A stretch of 38,833 bases of DNA from Sulfurimonas sp. (GTDB lineage Bacteria; Campylobacterota; Campylobacteria; Campylobacterales; Sulfurimonadaceae), in assembly GCA_030654155.1 (NCBI GenBank), contig JAURYA010000060.1, forward strand, positions 1 through 38,833, read 5' to 3'. Within the stretch, counting starts at the first letter, position 1. The number at the start of each line of letters is the position of its first letter. The notes under the pieces were generated by a model, which saw only the letters and a list, made by a program, of their open reading frames with translations, had not been told where the DNA came from and did no database searches. Positions 26,235-35,779 of the stretch are shown here, piece by piece. The translations under genes and the position numbers were made by a program.

Positions 26235-29206
26235 TGTCACAGCAGAGACTGTTCCAGTACTACAAAACCGCTAAAAATCAAGATTTGGAACTCTTGATTT
26301 GCGATGACTCAAAAGAGGCTCATGAGCTTGAGAGCGTAGCCAGATTTTTCAAGCAGGATGTTATTGTTTTTCCTGATTTTAGAGCTACTTACGGGGATGA
26401 TTTAAGGGTTTACAAAGAGGAGCTTCATGAGCTCTTCTGTGCTTTGAGAAAATATTATACATGTAAGAAAAAGCCGCTTGTTATTTCGCCGCTAAAAACA
26501 CTCCTTTTCAATCTGCCGCGCAAAGAGCTTTTGGACTCTGTAGTTATAGAGTTTGGAACAAAAATAGAGTTTAAAAAATTTCAAGAGCAGATGCTGTTTT
26601 GGGGATACAGCTTTGTTGATATGGTACAGGTGGAGGGTGAAATATCTTTTCGCGGAGATATCATAGATATTTATCCGCCATCAAGTGCTCTGCCGCTTCG
26701 CATCTCGCTCTTTGACGATGAGATTGAGCAGATAAAATATTTTGAACTTGAATCCCAAAGAACACAAAAAGATGAGCTTGAGAGTTTTGAGCTGACTCCC
26801 GCATTTTTCTCTCTGGATGAAGAGGGGTTTGAGAGCCTAAACGAGAGGGTAAAAAAGAGTGAATTTGACTCTCTTGTAAAAGATATAGCCTCTTTGGGTC
26901 TATGGCACTTGGGCGAGAACGCTATAAGCTTTTTAGAGGGCAAAAATGCAAAACTAGTCAGAAATCTAGATGCTACTTTGGTGGATGCTTATGCGCTTAA
27001 TAAACCAACACTCTCAAGAGAGTGCTTTAACCTTGAGGTCTTAAGCGAGTCAGATGATTTTAAAGAGATTTTTGTCACCGACCTTCATGCTCTTTTAAAA
27101 GTACATAAAGATAAAAAGATAACTATTATCGCTTCAAATGAGGCTGTCGTAAAGCAGGCAGGGTTGTTTGAACTTAAAAATATTAGCGTGGTTTATGCTC
27201 CCTACATTTTAAACATAATCTCCAAAGATGAGCTTGTTATTTCTTTGAACAAACAAAACAAAGTAAGACGCAGAAGAAAAAGCTCAATCCTGCTTGATGA
27301 TTTAAAATCGGGCGATTATGTCGTTCATGAGGATTACGGGGTCGGTATATTTGAGGCTATTGAGCAGACCAAAATTCTCGGCGGTATTAAAGATTTTATA
27401 GTTATCAAGTATGTCGGTGACGATAAGATTTTGCTCCCCGTTGAAAATCTTGACTGCATCGACCGATACATCGCTTCAGGCGGCTCCGTTCCGGTCTTGG
27501 ACAAGCTTGGCAAAGGAAGTTTCGGCAAACTAAAAGAGAGCGTTAAAAAACGCCTTATGGAGATAGCGGGGCAGATTGTAAATACCGCTGCCGCAAGAGA
27601 GCTAATCCAAGCGCCTAAAATTAGAGTGGATGAGAGCGAGCTGATAGAGTTTCAAAAGCTCTCCGGTTTTGACTACACAGACGACCAGACTCAGTCGATT
27701 TATGAGATAATTACGCAGATGAGTTCGGGTCACATCATGGACAGACTTCTTAGCGGGGATGTCGGCTTTGGTAAAACAGAGGTCGCAATGAACACTATTT
27801 TTGCCGCATACAAGTCAGGCTTTCAAGCGGCTCTAATTGTCCCTACAACGCTTCTCTCGGCTCAGCACTACCGCTCACTGCGAGAGAGGTTTAATAATCT
27901 GGGAATCAAGACGGCAAAGCTGGATAGATTTGTCAGCGCAAAAGATAAAAGCAATATAATAAAAGGATTGGCTTCAGGCGAAATAGATGCCGTAGTTGGA
28001 ACACACTCTCTTTTTGATTTGAATTTTAAAAACTTGGGCGTCGTTATAATCGATGAAGAGCATAAGTTTGGCGTAAAACAAAAAGAGAAGATAAAAGAGC
28101 TCTACCACAATGTGCATCTCCTCTCGATGAGCGCAACCCCGATACCGCGCTCACTTAATCAGGCTCTCAGCTCTATAAAGACGATGTCGCAGCTCTTAAC
28201 TCCGCCAAGCCAAAGACAGCCGGTTAGAACCTTCGTAAAAGCGTATGAAGAGAAGCTTATAAAAGAGGTAATACTCCGAGAGATTCGCCGCGGCGGGCAG
28301 ATATTTTATGTCCATAACTCAATTGACCATATGCCTATAAAATTAGGCGAGTTAAAAGCACTATTACCGTCGCTTAGAGTCGTGATGCTCCACTCAAGAA
28401 TCTCTGCAACTGATACCGAAAAAGAGCTTTTGAAGTTTGAAGCTGGCGAATATGACCTTATGCTTGCAACCTCCATCATCGAATCGGGCATCCATATGCC
28501 TCGCGTAAACACCATAATTGTTGATGGCGCGGATAGATTTGGTATGGCGGATTTGCATCAGCTTCGCGGTCGAGTAGGGCGCAGCAGCGTTGAGGGTTTT
28601 GCATATTTTATAGTAAATGACAAAGAGACATTGACTGATGATGCTAAAAAAAGACTTCTGGCACTCGAATCAAACTCATTTTTGGGAAGCGGCTCGGTGC
28701 TGGCTTACCACGATTTAGAGATACGAGGGGGCGGAAACCTTGTCGGAGACGCTCAGAGCGGACATATAAAAAATATCGGCTATTCGCTCTATCTTAGAAT
28801 GTTAGAAGATGCCATAAAACTCCTTAGCAACCAAGTGCAGGTTGAAAAGATGAAAGTAGATATAAAACTCACAATCTCCGCTTATATATCCGATGAGATA
28901 GTAAAAGAGGACAGACTTCGCATAGACATCTACAGAAGGCTCTCGGCGTGTGTAGAGCCAATCGAAATATACGAGATACAAGAAGAGGTTATTGACAGAT
29001 TTGGAGAGCTTGACACACCTACAAAACAGTTTTTTGAACTTATGGTTATCAAACTCCTTAGTTTACAAATGAAGATAAAAAGCGTCTCAAATTATGGTCA
29101 AAATATAACATTTACATATATGGATGAGAGAAAAGAGAGTATAAAATCAGATTCAAAAGATGATGACGACATCGTAAAAGCTGTGCTTCTGTATTTGAGG
29201 GCGTGA
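26234..29206 (+). CDS. mfd: Transcription-repair coupling factor
   Basis: 990 aa; RNAP-interacting region (SGDYVVHEDYGVGIF), LLSGDVGFGKTEVAM, IIDEEHKFGVKQKEKIK, SATPIPRSL, QLRGRVGRS. Confidence 0.97.
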   Translation: MSQQRLFQYYKTAKNQDLELLICDDSKEAHELESVARFFKQDVIVFPDFRATYGDDLRVYKEELHELFCALRKYYTCKKKPLVISPLKTLLFNLPRKELLDSVVIEFGTKIEFKKFQEQMLFWGYSFVDMVQVEGEISFRGDIIDIYPPSSALPLRISLFDDEIEQIKYFELESQRTQKDELESFELTPAFFSLDEEGFESLNERVKKSEFDSLVKDIASLGLWHLGENAISFLEGKNAKLVRNLDATLVDAYALNKPTLSRECFNLEVLSESDDFKEIFVTDLHALLKVHKDKKITIIASNEAVVKQAGLFELKNISVVYAPYILNIISKDELVISLNKQNKVRRRRKSSILLDDLKSGDYVVHEDYGVGIFEAIEQTKILGGIKDFIVIKYVGDDKILLPVENLDCIDRYIASGGSVPVLDKLGKGSFGKLKESVKKRLMEIAGQIVNTAAARELIQAPKIRVDESELIEFQKLSGFDYTDDQTQSIYEIITQMSSGHIMDRLLSGDVGFGKTEVAMNTIFAAYKSGFQAALIVPTTLLSAQHYRSLRERFNNLGIKTAKLDRFVSAKDKSNIIKGLASGEIDAVVGTHSLFDLNFKNLGVVIIDEEHKFGVKQKEKIKELYHNVHLLSMSATPIPRSLNQALSSIKTMSQLLTPPSQRQPVRTFVKAYEEKLIKEVILREIRRGGQIFYVHNSIDHMPIKLGELKALLPSLRVVMLHSRISATDTEKELLKFEAGEYDLMLATSIIESGIHMPRVNTIIVDGADRFGMADLHQLRGRVGRSSVEGFAYFIVNDKETLTDDAKKRLLALESNSFLGSGSVLAYHDLEIRGGGNLVGDAQSGHIKNIGYSLYLRMLEDAIKLLSNQVQVEKMKVDIKLTISAYISDEIVKEDRLRIDIYRRLSACVEPIEIYEIQEEVIDRFGELDTPTKQFFELMVIKLLSLQMKIKSVSNYGQNITFTYMDERKESIKSDSKDDDDIVKAVLLYLRA

Positions 29207-29278
29207 GGGCTAACAATAAGAGTTTGAGATTCAGATATTAATAAATTATATTGTATTGCATTACATATAATATTGCGA

Positions 29279-29284
29279 TATAAT
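29279..29284 (+). promoter_or_regulatory. Putative -10 box (TATAAT) for the DUF4143-type ATPase
   Basis: ATTGCGATATAATTG with a second TATAAT 13 bp upstream (29266-29271); AGGAA RBS before the ATG at 29312. Confidence 0.4.
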
Positions 29285-29311
29285 TGTAAAACTCCACGAT
29301 AGGAACCGAGT

Positions 29312-30553
29312 ATGTTAGAAGAACTTTTTATTAAAAGCCGAGATTTTGTTAATTTAAACAATCAAGAATATAAAAGATATTTTATCAATACAAAAAACTT
29401 AGAACACAGATTATCAATAATTATCGGTCCAAGAGGAGTTGGAAAAACAACTACGGTCGCTCAATACATAACACTCAATTACAAAGAGGGTGAAGCTCTA
29501 TATGTAAATCTTGATGATATCCAAAACTCCTCAAAATTTACCATGATAGAAATTGCAGAGGAGTTTGTACTCAATGGCGGCAAGCTACTTTGTTTTGATG
29601 AGATACATAAGCACAGCAGTTGGTCTGGGGAACTTAAAAATATTTATGATAGATTTGATAAATTAAAAATCATAGCAACAGGAAGTTCAGCACTTCAAAT
29701 CAATAAGGGAAGCCATGATTTAAGCCGAAGAGCCATTGTCTACAATATGGTTGGTATGAGCTTTAGAGAGTTTTTAGAACTTCATTACGGTTATAAACTG
29801 GGTAGTTACTATTTGGAAGATATATTAGCTAATCACATTGAAATTGCAACAAATATCAAAAAAACTATTGAACAAAACGACCAAAAGATAATTCCGCTTT
29901 TTAAAAACTATCTTAGATTTGGATATTATCCTTATTATTTATCAATGCCAAATGAGTTGCTATTTTTTCAAACGCTTCAACAAAATATCAATGTATCAAT
30001 AGAGAGTGATTTACTCAATGTTTATCCCAAACTCAATGGAAACAGCATTAAAAAAATAAAAATGCTTTTATCGGTAATTATTAAAAATGTACCGTTTGAA
30101 CCTAATATGAGTGAGATTAAAAAAGCGACAGATATTACCGATGACAGAACGCTAAAAGAGTACCTTGCCAAACTCGATGATGCGGGGCTTATCAAGCTTC
30201 TTATGCAAAATTCATTATCTATGAAATCATTTGATAAACCGGAAAAAATTTATTTAGCTAACACCAACCTAATGTACACAAAAGAACCAAATATTGGAAA
30301 TCTAAGAGAAACATTTTTTGTAAATCAACTTGATAATTACTACAAAAACAGACAAAGTCTAAGTGATGATGGCATCTTTGCAAGTAAGGCAGGTGATTTT
30401 TATTGTGAAGAAAAATATACATTTGAAGTCGGTGGAAAAAATAAAAGTTTTGAGCAAATAAAAGATATGCCAAACTCCTATGTAGCAAGTGATGACATGG
30501 AAGTTGGGATTGGAAATAAAATTCCCCTTTGGCTTTTTGGGTTTTTGTATTAA
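29312..30553 (+). CDS. AAA ATPase with DUF4143-like C-terminal (PD-(D/E)XK-like) region
   Basis: 413 aa; Walker A GPRGVGKTTTV, Walker B LLCFDEIHKH, sensor IATGSSAL, C-terminal GDFYCEEKYTFEVGGKNK. Confidence 0.85.
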   Translation: MLEELFIKSRDFVNLNNQEYKRYFINTKNLEHRLSIIIGPRGVGKTTTVAQYITLNYKEGEALYVNLDDIQNSSKFTMIEIAEEFVLNGGKLLCFDEIHKHSSWSGELKNIYDRFDKLKIIATGSSALQINKGSHDLSRRAIVYNMVGMSFREFLELHYGYKLGSYYLEDILANHIEIATNIKKTIEQNDQKIIPLFKNYLRFGYYPYYLSMPNELLFFQTLQQNINVSIESDLLNVYPKLNGNSIKKIKMLLSVIIKNVPFEPNMSEIKKATDITDDRTLKEYLAKLDDAGLIKLLMQNSLSMKSFDKPEKIYLANTNLMYTKEPNIGNLRETFFVNQLDNYYKNRQSLSDDGIFASKAGDFYCEEKYTFEVGGKNKSFEQIKDMPNSYVASDDMEVGIGNKIPLWLFGFLY

Positions 30554-30628
30554 ATTTTTGTGATAAATATTATCTTGTAGATTAGTTTATGAGATATTGG
30601 ATAAAAGATAAATAAAGGAAATATAACA

Positions 30629-31441
30629 TTGAGAATAGCATTTATAGGCGATATTGTAGGAAGTCCAGGCAGAGATATGTTAAAAGCGCATCTCAAAAAA
30701 ATTAGACAAGAACATAATATAGACTTTGTAGTTGCAAACTATGAAAATGCTTCTCACGGTTTTGGGCTGACTGCAAAAAATGCAAGCGAGATTGTAAGTT
30801 TTGGCGTTGACTGCATGAGCGGCGGAAACCACACATGGGATAAAAAAGATGTTGAAGCGCTTTTTGATACCCACGAGATTTTAAGACCTCACAACTATCC
30901 AGATGAGGTAAAAGGAACAGGCTGTAAAGTTTACGATGTGTGCGGAGAAAAGTTGGCAGTTTTAAACCTTATGGGTCATTACTCAATGCCATACACAAAT
31001 AACGCTTTTAGAGCGGCAAAGAGTACAGTTGAGGCGCTACATGCAGATGGCGTAAAAAATATATTTATAGATTTTCATGCAGAGGCTACAAGCGAAAAAC
31101 GAGCTATGATGATGCTGCTTCAAGGGAGTGTGAGTGCCATCATCGGAACACACACTCATGTTTCAACAGATGATTTTCAAATCTATAGAGGTACGGCATA
31201 TCTAACAGACATTGGCTTGAGTGGCTGTCGCGATAACGTAATAGGCATGGATGAGAAGGTGCCTCTAAAGCAGTTTTTTACCGGAATTAAAGGTCATTTT
31301 GATATTCCAAAAAAGTGTAAAAAAATAATGCAGATAGCTATTATGGATTTCAGTGGCGGCAAATGCAGCGGCGCATTTAAGTTAAAGATATTTGAAGAGG
31401 GCACGGTTATAAGAACGGATGCTTGGATAGAGAGCGAGTAG
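30629..31441 (+). CDS. YmdB-family metallophosphoesterase
   Basis: 270 aa; FIGDIVGSPGRDML, NYENASHGFGLT, GGNHTWDKK, DFHAEATSEK, GTHTHVSTDD. Confidence 0.95.
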   Translation: MRIAFIGDIVGSPGRDMLKAHLKKIRQEHNIDFVVANYENASHGFGLTAKNASEIVSFGVDCMSGGNHTWDKKDVEALFDTHEILRPHNYPDEVKGTGCKVYDVCGEKLAVLNLMGHYSMPYTNNAFRAAKSTVEALHADGVKNIFIDFHAEATSEKRAMMMLLQGSVSAIIGTHTHVSTDDFQIYRGTAYLTDIGLSGCRDNVIGMDEKVPLKQFFTGIKGHFDIPKKCKKIMQIAIMDFSGGKCSGAFKLKIFEEGTVIRTDAWIESE

Positions 31442-31900
31442 TTAAGCGGCAGTTATTTGGAAATATTTGTCATTCGCAGAGTAGGTATTTACCATTACAT
31501 GTCGTAAATTTTTCTCTTTTGCCTCTTTAATATTATTAGGCAGCTTTTCGTCTATTTTAGGTGTCTGGCTCAAAGTCAGAGTAGGTTTTCTCATCAGTGA
31601 GAACATCGTGCTATTGCCATCATAGGCAACTTTCGCATTGATTGTGGTAGTTAATTGTTTTAGTCTTAGTTCATCCTGAGTTTGTAACTGTTCTTGTAGT
31701 TTTTGCTGGTTATTAAAAGATTTATAGTTAGAGATATAATCGATAGGTAAATTTTTATTGTTGTGTGATTTTATTATGGTAGATTTTGACAGCTCTTCAC
31801 CAAAAGAGTCTAAACTTTCCTTAGAGGCATCAGTTTTATAGCTGTTGGTCTTATTTGAACCGTTGGCGCTAATATATGTACTATATGATGATACAAACAC
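31442..31900 (-). CDS. Hypothetical protein, no recognised domain
   Basis: Track ORF extends to 31948; GTG at 31900 preceded by AGGGAG is the better start; C-terminus NLRHVMVNTYSANDKYFQITAA. Confidence 0.6.
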   Translation of the reverse strand: MFVSSYSTYISANGSNKTNSYKTDASKESLDSFGEELSKSTIIKSHNNKNLPIDYISNYKSFNNQQKLQEQLQTQDELRLKQLTTTINAKVAYDGNSTMFSLMRKPTLTLSQTPKIDEKLPNNIKEAKEKNLRHVMVNTYSANDKYFQITAA

Positions 31901-31988
31901 TGTGATTTTCTCCCTATTAGCGCACATTATAAGGCAAATAAACTTCAAAAAATATAAAAGAAGAAGCGTACTTTTTTAATACATTTGA

Positions 31989-31994
31989 TACAAT
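31989..31994 (+). promoter_or_regulatory. Putative -10 box (TACAAT) for the two-component operon
   Basis: TTTGATACAATAG 30 bp before the response-regulator ATG. Confidence 0.45.
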
Positions 31995-32023
31995 AGTAAA
32001 AAGATATATTTGGGGATGTTTTT

Positions 32024-32698
32024 ATGAGTGCTAAAATTGTTGTCGTAGAAGATGAAGAGGATATATTAGAGCTTATTGAATACAATTTGACGAAAGAGGG
32101 CTATGAGGTTATAGGATTTTTAAACACAAAAAGCGTTGAGCAGATGCTCAGCGAAGAGAGTGTTGACCTGCTTATTATGGATAGAAATCTTCCCGGAGTA
32201 GAGGGGAGCGAATTTGTCCAAGTTCTTAGAAAAGATGGATTTGTGACACCTGTTATCTACTTAAGCGCAAAGAGCCTAGAGAGCGAGATAGAAGAGGGTT
32301 TTATGCGTGGGGCAGATGACTATATAACAAAACCTTTTAACATGAAAGAGCTGCTGCTTCGCATTAAAGCAATTTTAAGAAGAACAAGCAAAAAGGTGGA
32401 AGATGGAGTTTTGGCATATAGGGATTTAGTGCTGAATAAAAGCTCTAGAACATTGAGCGTTGAGGGCAAGGACGTTGATGTTACAAAACTTGAGTTTAAT
32501 CTCTTGTGTGAGTTTATTTTAAATAAAAACAGCGTGCTTGACCGCGACTACCTGCTGGAAAATGTATGGGACGGAGCGGAGGAGTACCAGTACAAAACCG
32601 TAAATGTTGCAATAAACCGTCTAAAAGAGAAGATAGACCCCAATAAGAGCAAAAACTACATACAAACTGTTCGAGGAATAGGGTATAAATTGTGTTAA
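32024..32698 (+). CDS. OmpR/PhoB-family response regulator
   Basis: 224 aa; receiver domain (VVEDEEDILELIEYNLTKEGY, MDRNLPG, TKPF) plus winged helix (YKTVNVAINRLKEKI...VRGIGYKL). Confidence 0.95.
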   Translation: MSAKIVVVEDEEDILELIEYNLTKEGYEVIGFLNTKSVEQMLSEESVDLLIMDRNLPGVEGSEFVQVLRKDGFVTPVIYLSAKSLESEIEEGFMRGADDYITKPFNMKELLLRIKAILRRTSKKVEDGVLAYRDLVLNKSSRTLSVEGKDVDVTKLEFNLLCEFILNKNSVLDRDYLLENVWDGAEEYQYKTVNVAINRLKEKIDPNKSKNYIQTVRGIGYKLC

Positions 32699-34086
32699 AA
32701 ATACATCAAATATTTATACTAAAATTTCTGCTGCTGTTTGTAAGCACACTCTTAATTACCTCCGTTATCGGCTATATAGCGCTAAAAGATATAATTATTG
32801 AACATAAGAAAAATCACCTAAAGCATGCCATCGAGCTAATGGAGATAGAGTTAGAAAAAGTAGATAGTTTAGATAGTTTTGCAATGCAAATCAATAATAA
32901 AACATCTCTTAGGGTAACCATAATATCTGAGGATGGAGTTGTGTTGGCCGAATCAAATGCAGATAAAGCAGAGATGGACAATCATGCTTCAAGATTTGAA
33001 ATAATGCAGTCAAATGCCAACGATTACGGAGATATAACAAGATATTCAAAAACCGTTAAAGCTGATTTTTTGTATGTTGCAAAAAAAATTGTTTATAAAA
33101 GTAGACATATATATGTAAGACTTTCGATGAATCTTACGCAGATTATGAGTGATTTTTACTCTCTGTGGATAAGGCTATTTTTTATTTTTGTCGCTATTGT
33201 AATTCTTGCTACATATATATCCAAAAAAATGAGTCAAAGAATAGTTTATGATATCACTCAAATTACAAACTATCTTGATGAGGTTTCAAATAAAAACTAC
33301 AAAGCGGTGATAAAAACAAAATATTTTTATGAGTTTTTGCAAATATCGCTACTTCTTAAAAATCTGGTGAAAAAGTTGAGTAAAAATGAGAAGAAAAAAG
33401 CAAAGCATATGGCGAAGCTTAGACTTATAAATAAGCAAAAAAACGACATTCTCTCAGCTATTTCGCATGAGTTTAAAAATCCCGTAGCAGCAATTATGGG
33501 TTATTCTCAGACTATTCAAGAAGATAGCGATATGCCAAAGAGCATAAGGGATAAATTTTTGGGCAAAATCAGCTCAAACGGTGATAAAATATCTAAAATG
33601 CTAGATAGACTTACTCTCTCTGTCAAGCTTGAAAACGGCGATTTGTCTATCAATAAAAGCGAGTTTGATTTAAAACAGCTCTGCCATGAAGTTGCATCAA
33701 ATCTTGCTCTGAAATATAAAGATAGAGAGATAAGCGTTGTAGCAGATGAGCAGATGGTTTTTACCGATAAGACTATGTTGGAACTGGCGCTCATCAATCT
33801 AGTTGACAATGCTTTAAAATACTCAAGAAGCGATGTTGTCGTAGAGCTAAAAGACAAAAAAATCTCCGTAATAGACAGCGGAATAGGGATAAAAGAGGAA
33901 GATATTAAGAGAATAACGGACAAGTTTTACAGAGTAGATAAAAATAGATGGGACAACTCTATGGGAATCGGTTTGGCTATGGTTACCTATGTTTTAAAAC
34001 TGCTTGACTCATCGCTTGAGATAAATTCAAAGTTCGGTAAAGGCTCGACATTTAGTTTTAGTGTTGAGAAAATGTTAAAGAGCTAG
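32692..34086 (+). CDS. Sensor histidine kinase
   Basis: 464 aa; two TMs, H-box AISHEFKNPVAAIMGYS, N-box LALINLVDNALKYS, VIDSGIGI, GIGLAMVTYVL; overlaps the regulator gene. Confidence 0.95.
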   Translation: MLKIHQIFILKFLLLFVSTLLITSVIGYIALKDIIIEHKKNHLKHAIELMEIELEKVDSLDSFAMQINNKTSLRVTIISEDGVVLAESNADKAEMDNHASRFEIMQSNANDYGDITRYSKTVKADFLYVAKKIVYKSRHIYVRLSMNLTQIMSDFYSLWIRLFFIFVAIVILATYISKKMSQRIVYDITQITNYLDEVSNKNYKAVIKTKYFYEFLQISLLLKNLVKKLSKNEKKKAKHMAKLRLINKQKNDILSAISHEFKNPVAAIMGYSQTIQEDSDMPKSIRDKFLGKISSNGDKISKMLDRLTLSVKLENGDLSINKSEFDLKQLCHEVASNLALKYKDREISVVADEQMVFTDKTMLELALINLVDNALKYSRSDVVVELKDKKISVIDSGIGIKEEDIKRITDKFYRVDKNRWDNSMGIGLAMVTYVLKLLDSSLEINSKFGKGSTFSFSVEKMLKS

Positions 34087-35705
34087 ATTTTTGACTGGAT
34101 TGTCATTTTTTTGGCTTCAAAGAGCTCTACCGCTTTTTGAACCATCGGCTCATCTTTAATATGCGCTCCATCTATCTCTCTTGAATAGTCGCTGCTCTGG
34201 CAGTTTACAGCGCAGCTGGCACTTCCTTCGATTTCAGCATCTTCTATCATAGATGCAGGCTCATACTGCTCTATCTCTGGTTCAATCTCTTTTGTGCAGA
34301 CTTCATGTTTGATTTTAGTCTCAAATCCGAACACCTCCCGTACAAGCTGTTTTATAACTCCGTAGCTGTGTGTTAAAACTTTTTTACACTCTTCATTAGC
34401 GCAGCTCTCCCATGTTAAGAGATTCTCTTCATAGGAGATAAATCTAATGCTTTTAGTAAAACACTCACCTAGTTCAAAGTTTCTGTCTTTTATTTTAAAA
34501 ACAAGCTGCTCAAAGGTTTTTTCATAAGGATTTATTTCTACATGCAAATCTTTTTTTGGTTGAGGCTCTTTTTGTTGAGCAGCAGCTTCCTCATTTGGTA
34601 TATTGACTGGAATTGCGCATGAGATGGCAGGTCTGTATATCTCTTTTTGCAGAGACTCTATCATCTGGTCAACCTCTTTTATACGCAGTGCTTCCATCAT
34701 TTTAAAAAAGATAAGCGAGAGCACAAAAGAGCCGTCAGCGTTTATGCCAAAGAGATATTTTGCGTCGCTTAAAATTCTAAAAAATCTATCTAGAACAAGA
34801 GTGGAGTAGAGCGCGTCTGAAGCGAACATTCTCTCTTTTAAAAATGCTATAAGCTCATCTACGACCATAACAGCTTCGTAATCTTGCAAAACTTTTACAT
34901 ACTCTACTATTTTTGCATAATCTTTTGCAAAAACCGCACTAAATAGTTCACTTATAAATTTAGGGTCAACAAGTCCCAGCATGTCTGTAACTGTGCGGAC
35001 ATCTACATAGTTTTTAGAGTAGATAATGGCTTGGTCGAGCAGGGTAAGAGTGTCTCTAAGGCTTCCGCTTCCGCTTCTTGCAAGTATTTCAAGAGCTTCT
35101 GTCTCATATTTAATTCCCTCAAGATTTAAAATATGTGCCAAATGGTCCACGATTTTATTTGCAGCAATCGACTTAAATCTAAAGTGCTGCGTACGGCTAA
35201 GTATGGTTGCAGGAAGCTTTAGGGGGTCTGTCGTTGCCAAAATAAACTTAACATATGAGGGCGGTTCTTCAAGTGTTTTAAGAAGCGCGTTAAAAGCCTC
35301 TTTTGTTAACATGTGAACTTCGTCGATGATGAAGATTTTAAATCTAGCCGTAGTCGGTTTGTATTTTGTCTGCTCAATCAAATCTCTGATATCATCTATT
35401 TTTCTAGATGAAGCCCCGTCCATTTCTACTATGTCTATGTGACGGTTTTCAAGAGAGTTTATGCAGTTTAAACAAACGCCGCAAGGCTGGTGGGTTAAAC
35501 CTGCCTCACAAATAAGAGCTTTTGCAAAGATGCGGGCGGTGGAAGTTTTTCCGCTTCCGCGAAGCCCTGAGAAGAGATATGCGTGAGAGAGTCTGTTTGA
35601 GTCAAGTGCGAGTGAGAGAGTTTGGGAGATTGTCTCTTGACCGATAAGCTCATCAAAGCTTTTTGGTCTATATTTTCGCGCTAATACTTCTGAACTTTCT
35701 CTCAC
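34083..35705 (-). CDS. dnaX: DNA polymerase III subunits gamma and tau
   Basis: 540 aa; ARKYRPKSFDELIGQ, FSGLRGSGKTSTARIFAKAL, CGVCLNC zinc site, IIDEVHMLTKEAFNALLKTLEEPP. Confidence 0.97.
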   Translation of the reverse strand: MRESSEVLARKYRPKSFDELIGQETISQTLSLALDSNRLSHAYLFSGLRGSGKTSTARIFAKALICEAGLTHQPCGVCLNCINSLENRHIDIVEMDGASSRKIDDIRDLIEQTKYKPTTARFKIFIIDEVHMLTKEAFNALLKTLEEPPSYVKFILATTDPLKLPATILSRTQHFRFKSIAANKIVDHLAHILNLEGIKYETEALEILARSGSGSLRDTLTLLDQAIIYSKNYVDVRTVTDMLGLVDPKFISELFSAVFAKDYAKIVEYVKVLQDYEAVMVVDELIAFLKERMFASDALYSTLVLDRFFRILSDAKYLFGINADGSFVLSLIFFKMMEALRIKEVDQMIESLQKEIYRPAISCAIPVNIPNEEAAAQQKEPQPKKDLHVEINPYEKTFEQLVFKIKDRNFELGECFTKSIRFISYEENLLTWESCANEECKKVLTHSYGVIKQLVREVFGFETKIKHEVCTKEIEPEIEQYEPASMIEDAEIEGSASCAVNCQSSDYSREIDGAHIKDEPMVQKAVELFEAKKMTIQSKI

Positions 35706-35779
35706 GCTTGCTCTCCATTTTTAAGTGCCGTGATTTTAGCATTTTAAGAGTTAAACTTTGATATGAAGAGTTATTTATT

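Noticed and set aside
33516-33923. 135-aa minus-strand ORF
   Set aside because: Antisense to the histidine-kinase catalytic domain; Ser/Leu-rich shadow translation
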